Of a DNA stretch of 36,391 bases, positions 1 to 8,347 are shown piece after piece. Each line of letters begins with the position of its first letter. Position 1 is the stretch's first letter. The stretch is from an uncultured Bacteroidales bacterium (GTDB lineage Bacteria; Bacteroidota; Bacteroidia; Bacteroidales; P3): assembly GCA_947168515.1 (NCBI GenBank), contig CAMVMF010000033.1, positions 1-36,391 on the forward strand, read 5' to 3'. A program made the translations under genes and the position numbers. The notes beneath the pieces are model-generated. The model saw nothing but the letters and a program-made list of their open reading frames with translations. It had not been told where the DNA came from and did no database searches.

Positions 1-156
1 TGAGAATTGAGAATTGAGAATTGAGAGGGCGGGAGCCATTCAGGAATTGAGAATTAAGAATTGAGAATTGAGAATTGAGAGGGCGGGAGCCATTCAGGAA
101 TTGAGAATTAAGAATTGAGAATTGAGATTTGAGAATTGAGATTTGAGAATTGAGAA
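1..156. repeat. GAATTGA heptamer tandem repeat with 54-base macro-unit
   Basis: The window opens with tandem copies of the heptamer GAATTGA (with GATTTGA and GAATTAA variants). They are interrupted twice by a GC-rich insert starting GAGGGCGGGAGCC at positions 25 and 79, so a 54-base macro-unit is present twice. No reading frame is convincing here. The array is cut by the left edge, so its full length is unknown. Copy number in such arrays can vary by slippage, but nothing here shows a function. Confidence 0.9.
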
Positions 157-183
157 AGGTGTGTGTGGCTGGTATAACACCAC

Positions 184-260
184 GCTATGAGTATCGGGTT
201 TCTACGGGTGCTGCCTGGCCTCGGCAAAGGAAGCAAGCTTTCTTTGCAGTTGAAGAATCA
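184..260 (+). repeat. Dispersed palindromic element, copy A (part 1)
   Basis: This stretch is related to the reverse complement of about 12,480-12,560: both have GGGTTTCTAC, then TGCCTGG, then CAAAGGAAG. It includes a short hairpin around AAAGGAAG-CAAG-CTTTCTTT (one mismatch); the partner copy has the perfect version AAAGGAAG-TTTG-CTTCCTTT. The similarity is seen directly by eye; the nature of the element is inferred. It lies in non-coding DNA downstream of the T9SS cargo gene. Confidence 0.6.
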
Positions 261-298
261 GGAAAGCAACAGACTTCTGTCCCACTCTGAATATAGTA

Positions 299-331
299 AT
301 TAATGGATTATTAATGGATGATTAATGGAAA
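299..331. repeat. Three direct 11-base repeats (ATTAATGGAnn)
   Basis: Three head-to-tail copies of ATTAATGGAnn lie at 299-309, 310-320 and 321-331. They are in the non-coding stretch 1-519 and overlap no gene. No function can be assigned. The rest of 260-410 shows no feature. Confidence 0.7.
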
Positions 332-417
332 TTCGTGTTGAAAAATAGGCACATTCATTGTGGCTACGGACTTATTTAGACATTTGATGGCGGGATTCAT
401 ATAGTTGCTTTGGAAAG

Positions 418-480
418 CACTTGACCAAACACCCCCACACAGAGGTGCAAGGAGTGGCACGGTGTGTGGGGGTGTTATTG
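418..480. repeat. Dispersed palindromic element, copy A (part 2), 13-bp hairpin
   Basis: A perfect 13-bp inverted repeat (428-440 with 464-476, loop 23 bases) is preceded by CACTTGACC at 418-426. The same combination, CACTTGACC plus a CCCCACAC/GTGTGGGG hairpin and a following TTATT, occurs in reverse orientation at 12,591-12,633. The hairpin lies 44 bases past the stop codon of the minus-strand gene 520-1881. It could end that transcript, but no U-tract follows, so a mobile palindromic repeat is the better description. Confidence 0.6.
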
Positions 481-519
481 AGTTGCAGTTGTGTGGGACA
501 GGAAGGAATCACTGGGGGA

Positions 520-1881
520 CTATTCCACCGAGAGGCGGCGCGAGGCTGTGCCTTGCGGGCCGGAGACGGTCAGGGTGTACACGCCGGCGGCAAGTCCCGA
601 GGTGGCTATCTGGGTGACACGCTGGCGGAGGGGCTGGCGCATCACCTCGCGGCCCATGCCGTCAAAGACGGTCAGCGTGGTGCCCTCTGCGGGCGGAAGG
701 TCTAGGGTGAGGGTGACGCTGGCGTGGGCGGGATTGGGGGAGAGGACGAAAGCAGTCTGTCCTGGGACCTCGGCGATGCCCTCAGGCTGGCCAGGGTGGT
801 GCGAGGTGTCGGGCATCTGGTCGCCGGTGTAGAAATATATTGGGTCGGTCCAAGCCGTCCACATCACCGTGTCGTCATGCACGGGACAAGAGTGGAGGCA
901 CTTGGCACGCAGGCGTGCCTGATAGTAAACATCCCGGCTCAGCAGCCGCTCGGAGAGTTCGTAGTATCCGCCGGTGGTTTCCACCACCTGCAGGCTGTCC
1001 AGCGGCATGTCGTAGGGGCCGTAGGCCAACTGGTACATCCTATGTTCGGCAGCATCGCTCCACCCGAACACGGCACTCCCCGCCATCATGCCCCCAAAGC
1101 CGAAGCCCTCCACCACCGGGCAGCTGAACTCGTCGGTGTCGGGGAGGGTGTAGATGGGGAAGACACATCGGCTCCAATGAGTTTGGCCAAAATACAACCT
1201 ATCTATATTCGAATCTTGTAGATACATATCATTACTATCTCTTATAACTAATGTAGCAGTAGCAAATTGGTGGGAACCCGCCTGTCTATTGCACCATACT
1301 AAAGTATTGAGGCGGACTCCATATATTAACTGTCCCCATGGGATTGTATCGAAGACACACACACCTAATAAGGCAGAGTCGGTAACAGCAACAGGATGTT
1401 CAAAATAGAGGGAGTAGACAGGAACAACCGTGTCTCTGGGTTCAGGTTCAGTGCAGGTATTAGGATGGTCAAAGTTCATATAATGGTCGCAAGGACGCAT
1501 GCTATTGGAGAAGACCGGGCGGGTGAAATGATATTCAACACTATTCAAGTCGTTGTTGCGAAACGTTATTAATACCCCTCTTACTTCAATGGATTTTGTA
1601 TGCGACGAAGCGCTAAAATACATGGCTATGTTGAGGCCTGTTACTGTCGGTTGGGGTTGGGGCAAACTTTGGAAATCATGAAGGGTACAAAGATAACTCC
1701 CTTGATTATGAATACTATCAAAAGTCCGTGAATTTTCGGGGAGAACACCGTGGAACTTGTTTGCTGAATCTCTAATACAAGGAATCGTGATTGGGTCCAT
1801 CAGAAATGGGTTTATTGTGTCCTGCGCCCGCATTTCGAAGACAGAAATGACTAAAATAAAAACAATCAATATTCTTTTCAT
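520..1881 (-). CDS. Secreted protein with C-terminal type IX secretion sorting domain
   Basis: This 453-residue protein starts with a lysine/arginine-led hydrophobic signal peptide ending near Met-Arg-Ala-Gln (residues 17-20). It ends with a type A T9SS sorting domain (about residues 375-453): Ser-Pro-Asn-Pro-Ala near its start, a Val-Phe-Asp-Gly-Met-Gly-Arg-Glu-Val core, then Leu-Ala-Ala-Gly-Val-Tyr, and a basic end. Proteins with this domain cross the outer membrane through the Por system and are usually anchored to the cell surface. The middle has many Cys residues (for example around Cys-Ser/Cys-Leu-His-Ser-Cys) and matches no enzyme I recognise. Base composition changes sharply inside the gene: the part encoding the N-terminal half (about 1190-1881) is AT-rich and the rest very GC-rich. 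The substrate or role is unknown. Confidence 0.85.
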   Translation of the reverse strand: MKRILIVFILVISVFEMRAQDTINPFLMDPITIPCIRDSANKFHGVLPENSRTFDSIHNQGSYLCTLHDFQSLPQPQPTVTGLNIAMYFSASSHTKSIEVRGVLITFRNNDLNSVEYHFTRPVFSNSMRPCDHYMNFDHPNTCTEPEPRDTVVPVYSLYFEHPVAVTDSALLGVCVFDTIPWGQLIYGVRLNTLVWCNRQAGSHQFATATLVIRDSNDMYLQDSNIDRLYFGQTHWSRCVFPIYTLPDTDEFSCPVVEGFGFGGMMAGSAVFGWSDAAEHRMYQLAYGPYDMPLDSLQVVETTGGYYELSERLLSRDVYYQARLRAKCLHSCPVHDDTVMWTAWTDPIYFYTGDQMPDTSHHPGQPEGIAEVPGQTAFVLSPNPAHASVTLTLDLPPAEGTTLTVFDGMGREVMRQPLRQRVTQIATSGLAAGVYTLTVSGPQGTASRRLSVE

Positions 1882-2480
1882 GATATGAAATTTTAGGTGA
1901 GTACTATAATATCGTTTTTTTATGTTTTGCCCTTACGGGGATTTTTTTTATCTTGCTGTTTTTCTGTAGGCTTTGCCTACAGCTATATCTGTGTTTGCCT
2001 TTTCTGGGCGATTGGGTAATGTTGATCTATGAATCTGTGTTATTCGTTTTTAAGTTCGTGTGATTGTTCAAATAATAAATACGTTAGATACATGCGAATC
2101 GCGTTAGAAAACAATAGTAATAAGTGCTCATGTATGGTTGGACGTATTTTGTATTTGTTTGTTAGTTATATATTTACTTAAGATCTCATCAGCTATGTAT
2201 TGAGTTTCCGACATTACAAATATAGAAAAATAATTTAAATGATGCGAAAAAAATATTCAAAACGGTGCAAAAAGCATAGGAATACCAGAACACTTGAGGG
2301 TTGGATTCATCGAAATGGGATTTTTCTAGTAAACCGATTTGTCAAGGGTGATGCCCTAGGCCAGAGGTGGATGGACCTTTTGGGTTGCCATGAGGCCCAA
2401 ATGAGTGGGAGTTATCCTTCTCAAGGTCATCGTGATGCTCCGAATAAGTGTGAGGAAAAAGGATTGTCAAACGTTGGTGA
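1882..2480. other. Non-coding interval between T9SS gene and helicase gene
   Basis: About 600 AT-rich bases hold no convincing gene. A 114-codon plus-strand frame (2239-2583) starts here but overlaps the helicase 3' end antisense and has no protein-like character. The only signal seen is a TATATTTG box on the minus strand at 2217-2224 (listed separately). No U-tracted terminator for the helicase gene is obvious. Confidence 0.6.
2217..2224 (-). promoter_or_regulatory. Possible -7 element for the T9SS cargo gene
   Basis: Read on the minus strand this is TATATTTG, matching the Bacteroidetes -7 consensus TAnnTTTG. No TTG/TTTG is seen at the expected 19-21 base distance upstream. It would give a leader of over 300 bases before the start at 1881. 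Weak call. Confidence 0.25.
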
Positions 2481-5400
2481 CTATACAGCCAGATGCAAAG
2501 TGGCCAAGCATACGCCATATTCATTCTGCTCCTCTTTGGGCCGCCATGCCACAACGAAACTGACTTCTGCTGAAACCACATGATAGCCTTTGGATTCCAA
2601 TTTCAGTAGTTCGTTTTTTTTGCTGTTGGAAAGGGCTGCTATAATGATACCTTCAGGGGTGCTGAGGATGCCGTTGGCATAGCGCAACGGGTCGCCGCTC
2701 CGCAGTTTCAGCACTTGTTTTTTCTTATCTTTGAAAAAGTCTAGGTAGACATCGCGATGGGTGAGAGCAATGCTGATAGGTACGCGTTCTGTTGTTTGGA
2801 CTGTATGTAAAATGGGGTTGGACATGTGGGCAAACAGGTCACTGCCAGTGTGTATGAACAGGCGTTTTTTGGCGCGAGTGATGCCGACATATAGGGCGCG
2901 CAACGATTCGGCCTCAGAGCCTTCTTTGAGGGTGCGCGAGGCCACCAAGTGTACCGTGTCGAATTCGCGTCCTTTGGCTTTGTGGATGGTGGAAATAAAA
3001 ACGGTGCGTCTGTCTACCGACGCGAAGTCTTCGATGTTTGATTCGAGAAGGTATTCTTTTAAGTCGCTGTAATATATTGTCCGATGTGTCTTCTCGAAGT
3101 CGTCGAAAAAACATTTGACAGCATCGATGCAGGTGCTTGAGCTGTAAGCCTGCAAGGTGCGCTCTTTGGCTTGGTCCCAAATTGTTTTGGGGAGGGTACT
3201 CTTGGTATCGCCGGGCAGCAGTTTTAGAAAATAGCGTATTTCCGCCAGTTGGAAAAAACAGAAACCGTCCAAGGATTGAACGAGCCGGGTGTGAATCCCA
3301 CGCTGCTGGAGAAGGAAGGACATCTGCAGGGCTTCTTCGTTGGTGGTGGTGAGCACGCAGGTGGTTCCATCTGTGGTGTGGGTCTGCGCGACAAGATCGG
3401 CCAGGGGGAGGAGAAAGCCGTTATGGTTGTATTGGTGTACCTCAAGGGTTCCGGGCTCGTGACAGAAGGCTGTGCAGGGATTCTTTTTCATGCGAGCGGG
3501 CAGTAGGGAGGCAAATTGGTTGGAGAAGGTCACAATCGTTTGGGCACTTCGGTAGTTGGTGGTCATTTCATAAAGGGTGGCACCGAAGTCTACAATAAGC
3601 GATTTCAGGTACTTGGAGTCGGAGCCGCGAAAGCCATAGATGTTTTGGTCGTCGTCGCCTACGGCAATCACACGCATCTCTTCATTGCGGTTCATCAGAG
3701 CCCGCACCAAGCGGTAGTCATCATCGCCCATATCCTGCGCCTCGTCAATCACCAGCACGCTTTTGGCTATTTTTTGTTCTTCTACTTCGCGGCTTTCAAT
3801 CATTTCTGCTGCCTGGCGCACGACTTCTTTTGCATCGGTGAGGTTGCCCTGTTTGCCCAACAGGTCGAAGCTGTAGGAGTGGAATGTCTTGATTTCGACA
3901 AAATGGGCGGCATTGCCAATAAGCTCCATCAGGCGTTTCTTGAATTCTGTGGCTGCCGAGCGGGAGAAGGTGAGCATGAGCAGTTGCTCATGCTTGACAT
4001 CCTCCATCAGCAATAGGGAGGCCAACTTATGCACCAGCACCCGGGTTTTGCCGCTTCCGGGGCCTGCCGCCACTACGATATAGTTGGACTGTTTGTCGTT
4101 GATGATTTGTAGCTGCTTGCTGTCTAGGGAGCCGAAGATTTGATTGTATTTAGCTGGCGTGATATTGTTGTTTATTTCGTTTTTTCGCTCGCCTTTGAAG
4201 TATTTGGAGATGAATTTTTTGAAATCTAGTTGGAAGTAATCGTTCACAAATTGGAGAGCGGCATTGTAGTCTTTCACCATCAGGTTGGCATACTCGCCTA
4301 CGATGTGTATCTGTCTGATGCGCTGTTTGTAGAATTCGTCTAACAGCCGGTAGTGCTCTTTGCTGTATTTTGCCCGCCGGTCGGCTTTACGGGTTAGCTG
4401 TATGGTGTTGTAAATGACCAGGAAACCACCATCGATACGAAGCAACGAGTTTTTTGAAAGGTAGAGCAAGGCCTCTTCGAAATCGTTGAGGGTAATGTTG
4501 CCCTCATGGTCAAAGGCCATCTTTTGTTGGCTTTGCGTGTAGCTTTCCATCAGCCCTACGGTGGAGAAATTGACTACCGCCTTCTGGGTAGAGTTTTGCG
4601 CCACGGCAGCATTGGACAATCCGGCTGCCGCCATCGTGAGTTCGTGTACCACATATCGACAGATGTCGGTCCTCAGTTCGAAACGGGCCAATAGGCTTTC
4701 CCACTCTATCTGTCTTTGGAAGACCACGTGGCCGGCAGCAGTGTGCTCTTCTTTGCGTATATAGTTCTTCAACGTAAGGAAGTAGAGCAGCGTCTTGATG
4801 CGTTTGATGGTGCTGTTGGCGATGCCTTCCTTTAGTGCCGTCTCGTTCAGTTCTTTGTAGTTGAAACGGACGGTGTCGTTGCGCATCTGCGTCAGCAGAA
4901 AACGTTCCAGTTTCAGGGTCTGCTCTAAATCTTTGGCGATGCTGCTTTTGGTTATCCAGGCCTGCATGTCGCGCGAGTCGTCGAGCAGCCCCTCTTGCCG
5001 CATGAGGTTGACGTTGCGGATGACGGTTTCTTTGGTCATCCCCAGTAGGTCGGCCAGGTAGTCGATACGGCTTTCGGCTTCGCCGTTACGGTTACCCGCG
5101 GTGGCTCTGCTGCTGATGAGCGAGCGGATGATGCGTGCCGCCTCTTCGCGGGTGGAATGGTCGAAAAAGGGCGACCGGGTCAGCCGTTGGCGCGCTTCGT
5201 CCATGTTGTGGACCGAAATGCCTGAGGCAAAGACGTGGGGCACATTGTTGCCACGCTGGATGAATCCCGCTTCTACCAAAGCGGCTATGGCCGCTTTCAC
5301 ACGCGTTTCGATGTCCAAGACTTCTTCGTACCACCCTGCCTGCCGGGCTATCTCCAACGGGGAGCAGCTGACTTGGGGCTGCGAGGGGGTAAGGTCTTTG

Positions 5401-7253
5401 ATGGCTTTCCAAACCTGTTGTATCTCGCTGATGCTTAGTTTGGTTTGGTTGAGCAGGATGAAATGTTTGTCGAGGTCGTTGTCGCTGAACAGCACATAGC
5501 ACTCCGCCTCCATCTGTGGGTCGCGGCCCGCCCGCCCAGCTTCCTGTATATAGTTTTCCAACGAGTCGCTGATGTCATAGTGCACCACCAGGCCTACGTC
5601 TTTCTTGTCCACACCCATACCGAAGGCCGAGGTGGCCACAACCACCTGTACGTCACCGTTCATGAAGGCATTTTGGTTTTGGACCTTTTCGTTGGCATCC
5701 ATCTTGCCGTGGAAGGGCAGTGCCCTGATGCCGTCGGCCATGAGGTGTTCGCTGATCTCGCGCGTCTGCCGTGTGCGGGAGGCATAGACGATAGTAGGAC
5801 AATGGTGGCCTAGAATCAGGTTTCGCAACTGGTTGTATTTGTCACCGGGCGTTTCGGCATGGATGACCGAGTAGCGAAGGTTTTTGCGTTCGGCCGAGGC
5901 GGCAAAGACTTTTAGCGAGAGGCCTAGCTTCTGCAGAAAATAGTCTTTGATGTCGCTGATGACTTTCTGTTTGGCGGTGGCGGTGAAGCATGATACGGCA
6001 ATGGGTTGTTTCTGCTTTCGTTCTTCGATGAGTTCTTTGATGAAGTCGCCAATGTACAGGTAGTCGACCCTAAAGTCGTGGCCCCAGGCCGAGAAGCAGT
6101 GGGCTTCGTCTATCACGAAACGCACGATGTTTCTGCCAGACAAGAGTCTTTTGATGGTGGCCGAACGGAGCATCTCAGGTGCGATGTACAGCAGGTTGGC
6201 AGCTCCGGAAAGGATCTGGCGGACGGCTTCGGCACGTTCGAGGGGGTTGAGTAGTCCGTTGATGGTGACGGCATCGTGGATGCCCCGCTCCGAAAGGTTG
6301 TCCACCTGGTCTTTCATCAGCGACTGCAAGGGAGAGATGACCACGGTGAGTCCGTGGCAGTTTCGGCCTGCCATCAGTGCGGGAAGCTGGAAAGTCAGCG
6401 ATTTGCCCCCACCGGTAGGGAAGATGGTCAGCAGCGATTCTCCCTTTAGGGCAGACTCCACGGCCGCTTGTTGCATCGGCACACCGTCGAAAACCCTGAA
6501 GGCGTCGAACCCAAAGAACTCCTTCAACCCCTGATGGGCATCCAGCCGTTGTCTACAATATTCGCACTCACCGCAAGGGGTGTTGCGCAGATAGTTCATC
6601 ACGTTGGCCACCTTGGGGTAGTTGCGCATGACCCATGCCGGAGTTATCGACATGAAGTCGTCGGTGCCTATCACGGCCAGCGTGTAGGCCAGTTCGATGG
6701 GGTATTGTTTGGCAAGGGCGGCTAGATTGGCGTGGCTGCACAGCTTGCCCCGGAAGGCCTGCACGATCAGCTGTGAAAGGTCGGTGGGAGCAAACCTAAC
6801 GCCTAGGTAATCAAAGAATACTGCAAATTCGGCCTTGTCGTGCAGTAGTTGGTAGTAGATGTTCTGCAGGGTGGGGGAGAGCTGGTGCCAGGCCGCCACT
6901 TCGTCGCCAAAGAGGTCTCGCGCCTTCAGCGCATCGTTGACAGGATTGTTCAGCTCGTCGCTCAGCAGTTTGTCGTCCTTCACCAGCCTGTGGTAGGGTC
7001 TTCGAGGGAAGAGCAGGGGCGAAAGGAACAGCGTGTCAATGCCCGGCTGTAGTATGTCCACCCCGGAGGCTTTCAGATACTTGAGGTCGTGGCGCAGTAT
7101 GTTGTGCCCACAAACCACGTCGCAGGATTTCACAAATTCATCAAATTCTGCCGCCACATGGGTGTGTAGCACCGCACCATCCTCCCGCACAGCCCCAAAG
7201 TCGGTCACTTTCAGGCTCTGCATACTCACTTCGGTATCGATGAAAGCGATCAA
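2481..7253 (-). CDS. DEDD exonuclease-like / RecQ / UvrD fusion helicase
   Basis: A single 1590-residue frame joins three enzymes of DNA metabolism. Residues 1-170 look like a DnaQ-type DEDD exonuclease: Asp6-Thr-Glu8, a Gly-His-Asn-Ile-Leu motif near 49 with Asp following, and an Ala-Arg-Asp motif near 112. A Cys cluster (CGECEYC, 227-233) follows. Next is a RecQ-type superfamily 2 helicase with Walker A PTGGGKS (about 279-285), DEAH (about 382-385), and the QEAGRAGRD motif later. From about 1055 it is a superfamily 1 UvrD-like helicase: AAGPGSGKT near 1061, DEAQD near 1165, a Thr-Asn-Tyr-Arg-Ser motif, and YVGITRAKKRL near the end. It is probably a cytoplasmic repair or recombination helicase; fused RecQ proteins of this size occur in Bacteroidetes. 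It is the last gene of the run starting at 9185 and begins 15 bases after the preceding stop. The functional grouping is inferred. Confidence 0.88.
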   Translation of the reverse strand: MIAFIDTEVSMQSLKVTDFGAVREDGAVLHTHVAAEFDEFVKSCDVVCGHNILRHDLKYLKASGVDILQPGIDTLFLSPLLFPRRPYHRLVKDDKLLSDELNNPVNDALKARDLFGDEVAAWHQLSPTLQNIYYQLLHDKAEFAVFFDYLGVRFAPTDLSQLIVQAFRGKLCSHANLAALAKQYPIELAYTLAVIGTDDFMSITPAWVMRNYPKVANVMNYLRNTPCGECEYCRQRLDAHQGLKEFFGFDAFRVFDGVPMQQAAVESALKGESLLTIFPTGGGKSLTFQLPALMAGRNCHGLTVVISPLQSLMKDQVDNLSERGIHDAVTINGLLNPLERAEAVRQILSGAANLLYIAPEMLRSATIKRLLSGRNIVRFVIDEAHCFSAWGHDFRVDYLYIGDFIKELIEERKQKQPIAVSCFTATAKQKVISDIKDYFLQKLGLSLKVFAASAERKNLRYSVIHAETPGDKYNQLRNLILGHHCPTIVYASRTRQTREISEHLMADGIRALPFHGKMDANEKVQNQNAFMNGDVQVVVATSAFGMGVDKKDVGLVVHYDISDSLENYIQEAGRAGRDPQMEAECYVLFSDNDLDKHFILLNQTKLSISEIQQVWKAIKDLTPSQPQVSCSPLEIARQAGWYEEVLDIETRVKAAIAALVEAGFIQRGNNVPHVFASGISVHNMDEARQRLTRSPFFDHSTREEAARIIRSLISSRATAGNRNGEAESRIDYLADLLGMTKETVIRNVNLMRQEGLLDDSRDMQAWITKSSIAKDLEQTLKLERFLLTQMRNDTVRFNYKELNETALKEGIANSTIKRIKTLLYFLTLKNYIRKEEHTAAGHVVFQRQIEWESLLARFELRTDICRYVVHELTMAAAGLSNAAVAQNSTQKAVVNFSTVGLMESYTQSQQKMAFDHEGNITLNDFEEALLYLSKNSLLRIDGGFLVIYNTIQLTRKADRRAKYSKEHYRLLDEFYKQRIRQIHIVGEYANLMVKDYNAALQFVNDYFQLDFKKFISKYFKGERKNEINNNITPAKYNQIFGSLDSKQLQIINDKQSNYIVVAAGPGSGKTRVLVHKLASLLLMEDVKHEQLLMLTFSRSAATEFKKRLMELIGNAAHFVEIKTFHSYSFDLLGKQGNLTDAKEVVRQAAEMIESREVEEQKIAKSVLVIDEAQDMGDDDYRLVRALMNRNEEMRVIAVGDDDQNIYGFRGSDSKYLKSLIVDFGATLYEMTTNYRSAQTIVTFSNQFASLLPARMKKNPCTAFCHEPGTLEVHQYNHNGFLLPLADLVAQTHTTDGTTCVLTTTNEEALQMSFLLQQRGIHTRLVQSLDGFCFFQLAEIRYFLKLLPGDTKSTLPKTIWDQAKERTLQAYSSSTCIDAVKCFFDDFEKTHRTIYYSDLKEYLLESNIEDFASVDRRTVFISTIHKAKGREFDTVHLVASRTLKEGSEAESLRALYVGITRAKKRLFIHTGSDLFAHMSNPILHTVQTTERVPISIALTHRDVYLDFFKDKKKQVLKLRSGDPLRYANGILSTPEGIIIAALSNSKKNELLKLESKGYHVVSAEVSFVVAWRPKEEQNEYGVCLATLHLAV

Positions 7254-7268
7254 AGAATGGTAGCCTCC

Positions 7269-7724
7269 TTATTCCATCGTAAAGGTGAAAGAGCGATACT
7301 TGGTAGACCGTGACGGATTCTCGGTCACGTGCAGTTTTTCGTTGCCGAAGTACATCAGCCGATAGTTGTCCATGTTCTCGGTCTTGTAGGTGGCAAAAAG
7401 CCGGTAGAAGTCGTCTAAAAACTCCTGCGAACGGATGTCGATCTGCAGCTCGTAGCACATGTCGTAGCGGGAGTCTAGCTTGAGTATCAGCCTGTAGTCG
7501 GCCGTGTTGATAATCATGTTGCCCTCTACGTCGTTGCCCGCAGGCATATAGGTGATGTCAAATTCCTGACTCTCGGCCCGTTCGTTACCCACAAAAGCCC
7601 CAAGCGACTGTATGATGTGGTGGGCGTCGCGTCCCAGTTGCTCCGGAATATAGTCGGCCTGCACCTGCGCATTTGCTGCCAGGACAAAAAACAGGGATAG
7701 TGTAAGCAAGACTGTTTTTTTCAT
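7269..7724 (-). CDS. Small secreted protein of unknown function
   Basis: This encodes 151 residues beginning MKKTVLLTLSLFFVLAANAQ, a clear Sec signal peptide cleaved after Asn-Ala-Gln or just before. The open frame extends upstream to 7826, but the extra 34 residues (Pro/Arg/His-rich) overlap the DUF2284 gene and hide the signal peptide, so the start at 7724 is preferred. The mature part is acidic, about 130 residues, with no Cys and alternating hydrophobic and polar stretches suggesting a beta-rich fold. No family is recognised. It lies 32 bases downstream of the DUF2284 gene and 15 bases upstream of the fusion helicase, so it is probably in the same transcript. Confidence 0.75.
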   Translation of the reverse strand: MKKTVLLTLSLFFVLAANAQVQADYIPEQLGRDAHHIIQSLGAFVGNERAESQEFDITYMPAGNDVEGNMIINTADYRLILKLDSRYDMCYELQIDIRSQEFLDDFYRLFATYKTENMDNYRLMYFGNEKLHVTENPSRSTKYRSFTFTME

Positions 7725-7756
7725 GGTATTATGTTTGATTGTTACAGGTTTTTGTT

Positions 7757-8347
7757 TTACTGTTTGTCGTAAAAGATGCCGCCCACAAGGGTCAGGTATT
7801 CGGGTATGCGCCCTTGCTGGCTCCATTTGATGTCGATGCCCAGCAATTCATGGGCTGTCTGGCTGATGTCAAAGCCAACGGCCTCTAGTGAGGGCCGGAC
7901 CTTGTCGGGATGACGGCATGGTTTGCCCTCGATTCTGGCACAGGACTCGGCTCCACAGTAGGGACAGGTGCCAACGAAGCCGAAGCTGATGCCACCCAGT
8001 TGTTGCTCGGTGGCTAGCAGCTCTCGGTTCAAATCAGTGATGACAGGCTGCATCAGCCCCGTGGCCGCTTTGATGTCTAGGGTGTTGTCGTTGGGGATGA
8101 TTTTCACGCCTATGATGCGGACCTTGCGGTATTGGTTGACCGCGTCGAGGGTTTCTTGGTCGAGGGGTGGACAACCGTATCGACGGCCATAGTTGCTGCA
8201 CTGACGGCAGAACTGGAGGAAGTGGTCGGTGCGGCGATAGTCTCTGATGTATGTTTGGGCATCAACCTCGGCCACAAACCGTTGAGTGGTATAACTAAGG
8301 TCTTGCACCACTATCTGGGCTGATAAGTGATTCGACGATGCGGCCAA
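7757..8347 (-). CDS. DUF2284 family predicted metal-binding protein
   Basis: This 196-residue protein has the two Cys-rich clusters of DUF2284: FCRQCSNYGRRYGCPP (about residues 46-61), and a CPYC...C...C cluster further on (CPYCGAESCA through KPCRHPD), followed by the conserved Arg-Pro-Ser-Leu-Glu-Ala-Val-Gly. Members are predicted metal or iron-sulfur proteins of unknown reaction. The first Met at 8347 makes the gene overlap the end of the phosphorylase gene by 53 bases. No later Met exists before the first Cys cluster, so the overlap seems real. It is probably co-transcribed with the phosphorylase. Confidence 0.82.
   Translation of the reverse strand: MAASSNHLSAQIVVQDLSYTTQRFVAEVDAQTYIRDYRRTDHFLQFCRQCSNYGRRYGCPPLDQETLDAVNQYRKVRIIGVKIIPNDNTLDIKAATGLMQPVITDLNRELLATEQQLGGISFGFVGTCPYCGAESCARIEGKPCRHPDKVRPSLEAVGFDISQTAHELLGIDIKWSQQGRIPEYLTLVGGIFYDKQ

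Noticed and set aside
1..156. CRISPR array
   Set aside because: The repeats are 7-base units without unique spacers of constant length, and no cas gene is present in the window.
2239..2583. 114-codon plus-strand frame
   Set aside because: It overlaps the helicase 3' end antisense, has unbiased composition and no promoter or homology signs.
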